From Cellulomonas fimi (GTDB lineage: Bacteria; Actinomycetota; Actinomycetes; Actinomycetales; Cellulomonadaceae), in the NCBI RefSeq assembly GCF_028583725.1, contig NZ_CP110680.1, forward strand, positions 186,001 to 250,000: a stretch of DNA of 64,000 bases. The letters run 5' to 3'. A model generated the notes under the pieces. That model ran no database searches. It worked only from the letters and a program-made list of their open reading frames with translations, and had not been told where the DNA came from. Below are positions 15,064 through 23,045 of this stretch, one piece after another. Position numbers and translations under genes: made by a program. Numbering within the stretch: the first letter of the stretch is position 1; every line of letters starts with the position of its first letter.

Positions 15064-18000
15064 TGCAGCTGCGCACGCTCACCGTCCAGGCCCTCGGGCC
15101 GTTCGCCGGCCGGCACACCGTCGACTTCTCGGCGCTGTCCGCGTCGGGGCTGTTCCTGCTCGACGGCCCGACCGGCTCGGGCAAGTCGACCCTCATCGAC
15201 GCCGTGGTGTTCGCGCTCTACGGCAAGGTCGCGTCGGCCGACGCGAGCGACGACCGGCTGCGGTCCGCCTACGCGGCCGACGACGTACCCACCGTGGTCG
15301 ACCTCACCTTCGAGGTCGCGTCCGGCGTCTACCGCGTGCGGCGCAGCCCCGGGTACGACCGCGCGAAGAAGCGCGGCACCGGCACGGTCCGGCAGCAGCC
15401 GTCCATCACGCTGTGGCGACTGTCGGCCGACGACGACGGCAGCGGCGACCCCGACGACGTGCCCGCCGGCGAGGTGGTCTCGACGCGCCTCGACGAGGCC
15501 GGGGCCGAGCTCCAGCGGGTCGTCGGGCTCGACCGCACGCAGTTCGTCCAGACGATCGTGCTGCCGCAGGGGGAGTTCGCGCGGTTCCTGCGCGCCGACC
15601 CCGAGCAGCGGCGCGGGCTGCTGCAGAAGATCTTCGGCACCGAGGTGTACGACCGGATCGGCCGCCGCCTGGTCGAGCTGCGGCGCGAGTCGGCGGAGGC
15701 CGTCGCGGCCGCGCGCGCGGGTCTCACCACCGCTGCGGCGCACCTCGTCGGGGCCGCCCGGCTCGACACGGAGACGGCCGACAGGCTGCGGCACGACCTC
15801 GACGAAGCGCTCGCGACCGGCACCGTCGACGCCGTGAGCGGCGTCGTGGGGACGTTCGCCGCGGACGTGACCAGCGCCGCCACGACCGCGCACGACCTGG
15901 CGGCGGCCGCCGAGCGCCGGCGCGCGGACGCACGGACCGCGCTCGACGAGGCGACGCGCACCGCCGAGCTGCTGCGGCGCCGCGACGCCCTCCGGGCCGA
16001 GCGCGCGGCGCTCGACGAGGCCGAGCCCCTGCACCGCGCGGCGCAGGCCCGTCTCGCGACCGCGCGCTCCGCGCAGTCCGTCCGGCCCCTGATCCACCGG
16101 TCCGACGAAGCGCGGGTCGCGCTGGAGTCGGCGTCGAAGGCGCTCGACGCGGCCGTCGACGCGGCACCCGCCGACCTGGCGGAGCTCGCGCGACGGTCGT
16201 GGCCCGACGACGCCGAGCCCGCCGGACGGTCCGGCTCGCGCGGGGCGGACGACGGTGGCGCCGCTCTGCCCGGTGCCGTCGGCAGCGCGCAGCCGACGCT
16301 GTTCGACGTCGCCGTGGAGGCCGTGGGGTCCGCGTCGCCGGCCGGCGAGCGGCGGCTGCTCGACGTCGCGCGCGAGCAGGCCGTGGCGCAGGCCGCGGCG
16401 ATCGAGCGGCTCGTGGCCGTCGAGGCCGGGCTCGAGGCGCGCCGTCAGGAGGTGCGCGGGGCCCGGGCGGGCGTCGACGACCTCCGCACCGAGATCGGCG
16501 TGCACGACACCTGGCTGGCGGCGCGTCCGGAGGAGAGGGCCGCCCTCGTCACGGCACACCGCGAGGCGACGGAGCTCGCGGCGTGCGTCCCCGAGCGCAC
16601 GGCCGCGCTCGAGGCGCTGACCGACGTGGCGTCGGCCCTGGTCGCGCTCGACGAGGCGACCGACCGGCACGCGTCCGCTGAGCGGCGGCTCGCGTCGAGC
16701 GCACGGGCGGCGGCCGCCGCCGTCCAGCGCGAGGCGACCCTGCGGACCGCGCGGATCGCCGACCTGGCGGGCGAGCTCGCGTCGGCCCTCGCGGACGGCG
16801 ACGCCTGCCCGGTCTGCGGCGCCGTCGAGCATCCCGCCAAGGCCGCGCTCGGGGCGGACCACGTCACCGCCGACGACGTGCAGGACGCCGAGGACGCCCG
16901 GGTCGCCGCCGAGCACGACGTGCGCGCCGCCGAGAGCGAGGTCGCACGGTGCGCCGAGCGGGTCACCGCCCTCGCACGGCAGGTCGACGGCGCCACGCCC
17001 GACGACGTCGCCGCTCGGCTCGCCGCCGCGCACGAGGCACTCACCGCTGCCCGCACCGCCGTCGCCGACGCGGCACGTCTCGCCCGGGACGTCGAGGCGC
17101 ACGACACCGCCACCGCGCGGCGGGTGAGCCTGCGCCAGGACGCCGTGACCGCGCTGGCCGCCGCCGAGGTGCGCATCGAGGCGCTGGTCCAGCAGCTCGA
17201 CGCCGCCGAGGCCGAGGTCGTGGCCGGCCGGGCCGACCATCCGACGGTCGCCGCCCGGCACGCCGCCTTGCGCGAGCGCGCCGCCGCGGCCGGGACGCTC
17301 GCCGACGCGCTCGTCGCCGTCGAGCGCGCGCACACCGACGACACGGTGCGGCGTGCCGAGCTCGCGGACGGGCTCGCGGAGCACGGGTTCGCGTCCGTGG
17401 ACGAGGCGCGCGACGCGCTCGTGGACCCGGCCGTGCTCGACGAGCTCACCTCGACCGTCGAGGCGTACGTCGCCGCCGTGGGGCGGGTGCGCGCCGGCCT
17501 CGCCGAGGACGCCGTCGCCGGTCTGCCCGACGACCTCGTCGTCGACCTCGCGGAGGCGCGCGAGGCAGAGCGGACCGCGCGCGTCGAGCACGAGGCCGCC
17601 GCCGGCGAGGCGCGCAGCGCCCGGGACCGCGCCGACGCCGTCCAGGCCGCCACGGCCGCGGTCGTCGCGGCCGCCGAGCGTCTCGTCGAGCGCACGGCCG
17701 CACACGCGCCCGTCGCACGGCTCGCGGCCGTCGCCGGCGGGACCGGCGGGGACAACGCGCACGCCCTGTCCCTCGCGACCTACGTGCTGACGCGCCGGTT
17801 CGAGGACGTCGTCGCCACCGCGAACGACCGGCTGCTCGGCATGTCGGACGGGCGGTACGAGCTCGTCCGCAGCGACGTCAAGGAGGACGTCAGCACCCGC
17901 CGCACCGGCCTGTCGATGCGCGTCGTCGACCATCGCACCGGCCACCAGCGCGACCCCCGCACGCTGTCCGGCGGCGAGACCTTCTACGTGTCGCTGTGCC

Positions 18001-18260
18001 TCGCGCTCGGCCTGGCCGACGTGGTGAGCGCGGAAGCCGGCGGCATCGACCTCGGCACACTCTTCGTCGACGAGGGGTTCGGCAGCCTCGACCCGCACAC
18101 CCTGGACCAGGTGCTCGCCGAGCTCGGACGGCTGCGCGCCGGCGGGCGGGTCGTCGGCGTCGTGTCGCACGTCGAGACGCTCAAGCAGGCGATCGCCGAC
18201 CGCATCGAGGTCCGTCCGACACCGCACGGCCCGAGCATCCTCACGGTCCGCGCCGGCTGA
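15063..18260 (+). CDS. sbcC: Exonuclease SbcC (Rad50-type SMC ATPase)
   Basis: 1065-aa SMC-like partner of SbcD. Walker A GPTGSGKST is near residues 37-45. Two long Ala/Glu/Arg-rich coiled coils flank the zinc-hook CPVC near residue 581. The C-terminal ATPase half has the signature LSGGETFYVSL and Walker B LFVDEGFGSLD. The protein tethers DNA ends and drives the nuclease by ATP hydrolysis. The length is normal for the family. It overlaps sbcD by one base. Confidence 0.96.
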   Translation: MQLRTLTVQALGPFAGRHTVDFSALSASGLFLLDGPTGSGKSTLIDAVVFALYGKVASADASDDRLRSAYAADDVPTVVDLTFEVASGVYRVRRSPGYDRAKKRGTGTVRQQPSITLWRLSADDDGSGDPDDVPAGEVVSTRLDEAGAELQRVVGLDRTQFVQTIVLPQGEFARFLRADPEQRRGLLQKIFGTEVYDRIGRRLVELRRESAEAVAAARAGLTTAAAHLVGAARLDTETADRLRHDLDEALATGTVDAVSGVVGTFAADVTSAATTAHDLAAAAERRRADARTALDEATRTAELLRRRDALRAERAALDEAEPLHRAAQARLATARSAQSVRPLIHRSDEARVALESASKALDAAVDAAPADLAELARRSWPDDAEPAGRSGSRGADDGGAALPGAVGSAQPTLFDVAVEAVGSASPAGERRLLDVAREQAVAQAAAIERLVAVEAGLEARRQEVRGARAGVDDLRTEIGVHDTWLAARPEERAALVTAHREATELAACVPERTAALEALTDVASALVALDEATDRHASAERRLASSARAAAAAVQREATLRTARIADLAGELASALADGDACPVCGAVEHPAKAALGADHVTADDVQDAEDARVAAEHDVRAAESEVARCAERVTALARQVDGATPDDVAARLAAAHEALTAARTAVADAARLARDVEAHDTATARRVSLRQDAVTALAAAEVRIEALVQQLDAAEAEVVAGRADHPTVAARHAALRERAAAAGTLADALVAVERAHTDDTVRRAELADGLAEHGFASVDEARDALVDPAVLDELTSTVEAYVAAVGRVRAGLAEDAVAGLPDDLVVDLAEAREAERTARVEHEAAAGEARSARDRADAVQAATAAVVAAAERLVERTAAHAPVARLAAVAGGTGGDNAHALSLATYVLTRRFEDVVATANDRLLGMSDGRYELVRSDVKEDVSTRRTGLSMRVVDHRTGHQRDPRTLSGGETFYVSLCLALGLADVVSAEAGGIDLGTLFVDEGFGSLDPHTLDQVLAELGRLRAGGRVVGVVSHVETLKQAIADRIEVRPTPHGPSILTVRAG

Positions 18261-18558
18261 GCCGTCGGGCACCGTCTGTGGTGTCGCGGCCGGTCGCGCC
18301 GGTCGGGAGGCACGCTCGAGCGGCGGGCGGCGGGCGGCGGGCGGCGGGCAGCGGGCGGCGGGCGGCGGGCGTCGCGCCACGGAGGACGTCGATCCGCGTG
18401 CGGGTGAGCCCGGCGGACGTCGTGACGTGGGCGCCGACGGGGTCCGGCGACCCCAGGGCGAGGGTCGCGCACCGGTGTGCCGGATGACCGGCAGCAGGTA
18501 TGGCGTGCGTCACAGTCGCGACCTAGCCTGAGAGGAAGCGTCGACGAAGGACCTCACG
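18261..18558. other. Gene-poor gap after sbcC
   Basis: No convincing gene. It holds a heptamer repeat (18321-18372) and a TAGCCT -10 box (18524-18529) for the next gene. Confidence 0.6.
18321..18372. repeat. Heptanucleotide tandem repeat (GCGGGCG)
   Basis: About seven copies of GCGGGCG, one with a G-to-A change, lie in the gap after sbcC. No function is evident. Confidence 0.85.
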
Positions 18559-18975
18559 ATGTCGTGGGTATTGCTGGCCGCAGTGCTCTTCGTGCCGGCG
18601 CTCGTCTTCAGCGCCCTGTGGTCGCTCCTCCCCGGCGCGGACGAGCCGCCGCGATGGCGGGTCGCGCTCGCCGACCGGCTCGAGAGCTGGGCGCACCGGC
18701 TGCGCCCCCCGCGCCCCGTCCCGCCGAACCCGTTCGACGCGCTCCGCGTCCAGGAGCGCCTCGGCGCCGTCGCCGACCACGTCCGTGCGCTCGAGCTCGA
18801 CCCGCGCACGTTCGCGCGGGCGGAAAGGATCATCGCGTCCCAGCTCGCGTACGACCAGCTGCTCGCCGAGGCGTGCCGGCTCGCGGGCGTCGAGGTCCTG
18901 CCGCGCCCCAAGGGCGACCCGGCCGAACGGTTCCGTGAGGAGGTCGAGCTCGCCGCGCGCGGCTGGACGTGGTGA
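18559..18975 (+). CDS. Hypothetical N-terminally anchored protein, 138 aa
   Basis: Not recognised. It has an N-terminal membrane helix (residues about 2-24), a Pro-rich linker (RPPRPVPPNPF), and a predicted helical domain with conserved-looking DPRTFARAERIIASQLAYDQLLAEACRLAGV. It ends in an acidic stretch and a Trp-rich tail. ATG 18559 follows AAGGA at good distance, and a TAGCCT -10 lies at 18524-18529. Probably faces the cytoplasm from a signal anchor. Confidence 0.8.
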   Translation: MSWVLLAAVLFVPALVFSALWSLLPGADEPPRWRVALADRLESWAHRLRPPRPVPPNPFDALRVQERLGAVADHVRALELDPRTFARAERIIASQLAYDQLLAEACRLAGVEVLPRPKGDPAERFREEVELAARGWTW

Positions 18976-19025
18976 GACGCGCTGCGAGACCCGGCCCTGC
19001 GGATGTGCGCCGAGGTCAGCGCCCC

Positions 19026-19037
19026 TACCGTGGGCGC
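19026..19037 (+). promoter_or_regulatory. Leaderless promoter upstream of DUF2993
   Basis: TACCGT (19026-19031) and six bases precede GTG 19038. Confidence 0.5.
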
Positions 19038-19157
19038 GTGCGCACCACGACCGAGCCGAGACCGGCCGCCCCCGAGACGTCCGTCGCGCCCGCTGACGCG
19101 CCCGCTCACGTGCCCGCACGGCGCGCCGCACGGGCCGGGGCGGGGTCGGGTCGATGA
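19038..19157 (+). CDS. 39-codon ORF overlapping the DUF2993 start
   Basis: A leaderless-type GTG opens a 39-residue Pro/Ala/Arg-rich frame whose TGA overlaps the DUF2993 ATG (ATGA). It may be a translated leader that couples expression. It also reads like the cytoplasmic tail usual before the membrane helix of DUF2993 proteins, so a frameshift splitting one gene is an alternative. Confidence 0.35.
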   Translation: MRTTTEPRPAAPETSVAPADAPAHVPARRAARAGAGSGR

Positions 19158-19846
19158 GCGGCCGCGCGGTCGCGATCGTCGTCTCCACGATCGTCGTGCT
19201 CGCGGCCGGCGTCGTCGTCGCCGACCGGGTCGCGGCGTCGACCGCGGAGCGCCGCGCGGCCGAGTCGGTCGAGGCGAACCTCGACGTCGCCGGCACGCCC
19301 ACGGTGACGATCGACGGCTTCCCGTTCCTCACGCAGGTGCTCGCCGGCTCGCTCGACCACGTGACCGGCAGCGTCGACGGCGTGACCCTCGACGGTGGCC
19401 TGACGGCGACGGACGTGACGTTCGACGCGCAGGGCGTCAGCACGTCCGAGCCGTACACGGTGGCGACCGGCTCCATCACGGGCACGCTGCCGACGGCGAC
19501 GATCGAGCAGGTCGTCGCCGAGCAGACCGACCTCGACGTGACCGTCGCCGTCGACGGGACGTCGCTCGTCGCGTCGGGCGAGGTGCTCGGCGTGGACCTC
19601 TCGGCGGCGCTCCAGCCGCGGGTCGAGGACGGCCGGCTGCTCGTCGACGTGGGGCGCATGTCGCTGGGCGGGCTGACGATCACCGTCGACGACCTGCCGG
19701 AGCGGGTCTCGTCCCGGTTCCGAGGGCTCGAGGTCCCCGTGAGCGGGCTCCCCGAGGGCCTCGTGCTGTCGGCGGTCGAGGTCGTCCCGGACGGTGCGCG
19801 CGTGACCGCCACGGGCGACGACGTGACGCTCACGGCTCAGCCCTGA
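19154..19846 (+). CDS. DUF2993 (LmeA-like) family protein
   Basis: 230 aa: one N-terminal membrane helix (residues about 4-28), then an extracytoplasmic beta-rich domain with IDGFPFLTQVLAGSLDHVTG, the family hallmark. Mycobacterial LmeA binds phospholipid and supports lipomannan maturation in the envelope; a comparable role here is only inference. The ATG overlaps the stop of a short upstream ORF. An M50 peptidase gene follows after 75 bp. Confidence 0.85.
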   Translation: MSGRAVAIVVSTIVVLAAGVVVADRVAASTAERRAAESVEANLDVAGTPTVTIDGFPFLTQVLAGSLDHVTGSVDGVTLDGGLTATDVTFDAQGVSTSEPYTVATGSITGTLPTATIEQVVAEQTDLDVTVAVDGTSLVASGEVLGVDLSAALQPRVEDGRLLVDVGRMSLGGLTITVDDLPERVSSRFRGLEVPVSGLPEGLVLSAVEVVPDGARVTATGDDVTLTAQP

Positions 19847-19921
19847 CCTGTCGTCCCGACGGGCCGGTAGGGTCCCCCTGCCCGCGGACACGTCGCGGGC
19901 GGGACGACCCCGAGGAGAGCC

Positions 19922-20650
19922 GTGGACTGGTGGAACGAGACGTGGCAGTCGGTCACGACGCCGCAGCCCGTGCCCGACACCGTCGTCGTGGTCGTGACGG
20001 CCGCCGTGGTCCTGGTCGCTCTGGTCGTCCCGCAGCTCTGGCACCTCACACGGCACGCGCTCACGATCGTGCACGAGGCGGGCCACGCCGCCGTCGCGGT
20101 GCTCGTCGGCCGGCGCCTCTCGGGCATCCGGGTGCACTCGGACACGTCCGGGCTCACCGTCTCGGTCGGGAAGCCGCGCGGACCCGGCATGGTCGCCACC
20201 GCGGCAGCCGGGTACCCGGCGCCGGCGCTGCTCGGGCTCGGTGCCGCGTGGCTGCTGTCCGAGGGGTACGCGGTCGCCCTCCTGTGGCTGCTCGTGGTCG
20301 TCGTGGCGCTCGTGCTCGTGCAGATCCGCAACTGGTACGGCCTGTGGTCGGTGCTCGTGAGCGCCGCGGTCCTCGTCGGCGTGACGGTGTGGGGCTCCGC
20401 GGTCGTGCAGTCCACGTTCGCCTACCTGGTCACCTGGTTCTTCCTCCTCGGTGCGCCCCGCGCGGTCCTGGAGATGCAGTCCGGTCGGCGGCGCGTGCGT
20501 CGTCGTGGCGGGTCGGACGTCTCCGACGCCGGCATGCTCGGGCGCCTCACGCACCTGCCGGGACTGTTCTGGGTCGGCGTCCTCCTCCTCGTCTGCCTCG
20601 GGTGCCTCGCCCTCGGCGGTGCGTGGCTGGTGGGCCTGCAGCTCGCCTGA
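19922..20650 (+). CDS. M50-type membrane zinc peptidase
   Basis: 242-aa multispanning protein with the zinc-protease motif HEAGH at residues 51-55, near a membrane helix as in site-2-protease relatives. It has six or more hydrophobic segments, and the motif NWYGLW falls between helices. It matches the M50B-like family common in actinobacteria; substrates are unknown. GTG 19922 follows GAGGAGAG, with TAGGGT (19868-19873) upstream. Confidence 0.85.
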   Translation: MDWWNETWQSVTTPQPVPDTVVVVVTAAVVLVALVVPQLWHLTRHALTIVHEAGHAAVAVLVGRRLSGIRVHSDTSGLTVSVGKPRGPGMVATAAAGYPAPALLGLGAAWLLSEGYAVALLWLLVVVVALVLVQIRNWYGLWSVLVSAAVLVGVTVWGSAVVQSTFAYLVTWFFLLGAPRAVLEMQSGRRRVRRRGGSDVSDAGMLGRLTHLPGLFWVGVLLLVCLGCLALGGAWLVGLQLA

Positions 20651-20665
20651 GCCGAGCTCTGGCCG

Positions 20666-21430
20666 TCACGTCGTCACGCACCCGCCGAGCGCACCGGCGA
20701 GCGCCCGCTGCTCGTCGCGTGTGACGGACAGCCCGTACGCCGACTTCACGAGCACCTGCCGGACCGCGTACGCACACCGGTAGCCGACGTTCGGCGGCAA
20801 CCACTGCGACGCATCGGCGGCGCCCTTGTCCTGGTTGGCGCGACCCTCGACGGCGAGCAGGTTCGCCGGGTCGTTGGCGAAGGCCGTGCGCGCGGCGTCG
20901 GTCCACCCGGCGGCGCCCGCGACCCACGCGTCACCGAGCGCGACGACGTGGTCGACCTGCACGTCGCCGGACGACGGCCCGCGCTCGAACACCATCCGGC
21001 GGCCCGTGTACGGGTCGTCGAGCGTCCCGTCGAGCACCAGGCAGCCGCGGGTCCCGGGCTTGGTGGTCGTGCCGGTGAGGTCACGTCGCAGGACGTCGTT
21101 GCGGGTGTCGCAGCCGTTGCGGTCGACGTCAGCCCACGCCTGCCCGAACTCGTCGCGCTCGTACGGCTCCGGGGGCGGTCGGCTCCGCACGTCGAGGGTC
21201 GCGAGAGCTCCGCGGGCGAGGGCGAGATCCTCCGCGTGGACCGGGTACCGGGCCGCCGACCGGGCCTGCGTCCACGCGGGCAGCCCCGTGCCGGTCGCCA
21301 CGCACAGCGCGAGCACGCAGAGCGACGTCCGGCGAGCGCGCAGGTGCGCGCGCACGGCGTCGGCGCGCGCGGTGAGGAGTGCACCGGCGGGCGGCGCCGG
21401 GACGCGGTGCGCGCGGGGTCGGAGGGCCAT
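20666..21430 (-). CDS. Secreted HNH nuclease-like protein (DUF1524 type)
   Basis: 254 aa with a basic N-terminus and a membrane or signal helix (about residues 36-53). The catalytic part follows: DRNGCDTRNDVLRRDL, DPYTGRRMVFERG, the HNH core VQVDHVVALGDAW, then NLLAVEGRANQDKGAADASQWLPP and YRCAY. This is the widespread actinobacterial extracellular HNH family. Family resemblance suggests nonspecific nuclease activity in nutrient scavenging or competition; not proven. Paired cysteines fit secretion. Confidence 0.87.
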   Translation of the reverse strand: MALRPRAHRVPAPPAGALLTARADAVRAHLRARRTSLCVLALCVATGTGLPAWTQARSAARYPVHAEDLALARGALATLDVRSRPPPEPYERDEFGQAWADVDRNGCDTRNDVLRRDLTGTTTKPGTRGCLVLDGTLDDPYTGRRMVFERGPSSGDVQVDHVVALGDAWVAGAAGWTDAARTAFANDPANLLAVEGRANQDKGAADASQWLPPNVGYRCAYAVRQVLVKSAYGLSVTRDEQRALAGALGGCVTT

Positions 21431-21613
21431 GTGCCGCAGCCTCCCGCGGTCGTCGTCACCCGGTCCTCGCGCCGGCCGTGGTCGGTGGAGCGGCGGCGCC
21501 GGCGGCGGGCTGTGGACGGCTCGGCGTGGTGCCGGGCCCCACCCGGCGACGGGGTCGGCGGACTATCGGTCGCCGGGTCCCCGGGCCGCCGGGACCGCTG
21601 GGCCCTGGCTGCC

Positions 21614-21781
21614 GGGCTGCTGGGCCGTCGGGCCGCTGGGCTGCCGGGCTGCTGGGCCGCCGGGCTGCTGGGCTGCCGGGCTGCCGGGCTGCCGGGTCGC
21701 CGGGCCGCTGGGTCGTCGGGTCGCCGGGCTGCTGGGCCGCCGGGTCGCTGGGCCGTCGGGCCGCTGGGCTGCCGGGCCGCC
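21614..21781. repeat. 21-copy octanucleotide array (GGGYYGYY)
   Basis: Exactly 21 consecutive 8-bp units match GGGYYGYY without interruption, mainly GGGCTGCC, GGGCTGCT, GGGCCGCC and GGGCCGCT. Less regular copies extend left to about 21575. The G-triplets are spaced every eight bases on one strand. Confidence 0.95.
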
Positions 21782-21831
21782 CCACACCAGGGCCGCGAGG
21801 CCACAGGGCCCACCGGTGCCACGGCGGAGTC

Positions 21832-21863
21832 TTGACTTCGAGTGCACTCGAAGCGTCACCATC
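21832..21863 (+). promoter_or_regulatory. MerR-type promoter and operator
   Basis: A perfect 18-bp palindrome, CTTCGAGTGCACTCGAAG (21836-21853), overlaps a -35 TTGACT (21832-21837). A poor -10 (CACCAT, about 21858) follows at a stretched spacing of about 20 bp, as in promoters twisted open by MerR proteins. It precedes the merR gene, so autoregulation is likely. Confidence 0.7.
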
Positions 21864-21869
21864 GGACGC

Positions 21870-22268
21870 ATGAGCGTCGTCGCGGAACGGGTTGGCCTGA
21901 GCATCGCGGAGGCGGCGGAGGCCACGGGGCTGACCGCCCACACGCTGCGCTACTACGAGCGGGACGGCCTGCTGCTCGACGCGGTCGACCGGGCGACGTC
22001 CGGGCACCGGCGGTACACGGAGCAGGACCTCGGCTGGATCCGGCTGGTCACCAAGCTGCGGGCGACGGGCATGCCGGTGCGCGAGATCCGGCTGTACGCG
22101 GACCTCGTGCGCGCGGGCGAGGGGAACGAGGACGAGCGGCTCGCGCTGCTCCGGGCGCACCGGGACCGGGTGCGGGCGCAGCTGGACGAGGTCGCGACGC
22201 ACCTGCTCGCGATCGAGGGCAAGATCGCGGTCTACGAGGGCACGTCGGACAACTGCACGTCCGCCTGA
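21870..22268 (+). CDS. MerR-family transcriptional regulator
   Basis: 132 aa: N-terminal winged helix with LSIAEAAEATGLTAHTLRYYERDGLL and HRRYTEQDL, then a dimerisation coiled coil ending near EGKIAVYE. It resembles the aldehyde-stress regulator AdhR group, which often controls aldo/keto reductases. Only its own gene is beside the operator here; aldo/keto reductase genes lie about 37 kb away. The C-terminus has a Cys in the last six residues (DNCTSA). The stop codon sits in the first unit of a minisatellite. Confidence 0.9.
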   Translation: MSVVAERVGLSIAEAAEATGLTAHTLRYYERDGLLLDAVDRATSGHRRYTEQDLGWIRLVTKLRATGMPVREIRLYADLVRAGEGNEDERLALLRAHRDRVRAQLDEVATHLLAIEGKIAVYEGTSDNCTSA

Positions 22269-22440
22269 CCCCGCGCGTCCCGCCTGACCTCGCGCGTTCC
22301 GCCTGGCCTCGCACGCCCCGCCTGACCACGCACGCCCCGCCTGACCGCGCACGCCCAGTCCGACCGCGCACGCCCAGCCTGATCGTGCGTCCCGCCTGAC
22401 CCTGCGCGTCCGTTCGACCGCGTGCGTCTGCCTGACCTGC
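22262..22440. repeat. About nine 19-bp tandem repeats at the 3' end of the MerR gene
   Basis: Imperfect units of CGCCTGACC(N)CGCACGCCC run from the last codons of the MerR gene for about 180 bp. Nearly every unit repeats the TGA stop that ends the gene. No gene is seen between here and 22509. Confidence 0.85.
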
Positions 22441-22496
22441 ACGGACCCTGCACGCGCCTGCACGCGTCCTCCCGCGGCGCGGTGCGTCCGGATGCC

Positions 22497-22508
22497 TAGG
22501 GTGACCGC
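22497..22508 (+). promoter_or_regulatory. Leaderless promoter of the DUF2809 gene
   Basis: TAGGGT (22497-22502) and six bases precede GTG 22509. Confidence 0.5.
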
Positions 22509-22919
22509 GTGCGCCCCCGCCCCCGCTCCCGTGCCGTCCTCGTCGTCGTCGCCGCGGTCGTCGTCGTGGCCGGGCTGGTCGTCGCGACGGCGGCGTCGGG
22601 CGCCCTGGCCGACCCGGCGGGCGACGCGCTGTACGCGGGGCTCGTGTACGTCCTGGTGCTGCTCGTGCGGCCGCGGGTCCGGCCGTGGCGCGCGGGTGCG
22701 GTCGCGACGGCGGTGTGCGTCGCCGTGGAGCTCGCCCAGCTGACCGGTGCACCGGCCGCGCTGGTGGAGGCGGTGCCCGCCGCCCGGTTCGTCGTGGGGA
22801 CGACCTTCGTGCCGGTCGACCTGCTCGCGTACGCGCTCGGGGCGGCCCTCGCGATGGTGGCGGACGCGACGGCGGTCCGCATGGTGCGCAGGTCCCGGGA
22901 CGTGCACGTCACCCGCTGA
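22509..22919 (+). CDS. DUF2809 family membrane protein
   Basis: 136-aa protein with four hydrophobic helices. The DUF2809 pattern is visible: GDALYAGLVYVLVLL, VAVELAQLTGAP, and ARFVVGTTFVPVDLLAYALGA. Function of the family is unknown. The GTG start is set by the leaderless promoter. It stands alone between the 19-bp repeats and an amino-acid permease. Confidence 0.8.
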   Translation: MRPRPRSRAVLVVVAAVVVVAGLVVATAASGALADPAGDALYAGLVYVLVLLVRPRVRPWRAGAVATAVCVAVELAQLTGAPAALVEAVPAARFVVGTTFVPVDLLAYALGAALAMVADATAVRMVRRSRDVHVTR

Positions 22920-23045
22920 CACACTGAGCCGTCCACAGCCCTGGACACGCGCATCGGTGTCCACCGGGTCGAGGCGCCAGGGTGCCGAGCACACGCATCC
23001 CCGGCATGCTGTCCCACGTCAGCGCACGCCGGCGAAGGGGCTGAG

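Larger units (their letters stand above)
21431..21869. other. Gap with octamer array and MerR promoter
   Basis: No gene is supported. The gap holds the octamer array and the MerR operator, listed separately. Confidence 0.7.

Noticed and set aside
13876..18260. sbcCD as part of a defence island
   Set aside because: The genes are ordinary housekeeping SbcCD, and the neighbours are envelope and regulatory genes.
14838..18380. A 1180-codon reverse frame opposite sbcC
   Set aside because: Shadow of the sbcC coiled coil, with no domain signature.
18241..18513. A 90-codon reverse frame after sbcC
   Set aside because: Most of it is made by the heptamer repeat, without ribosome site or homology.
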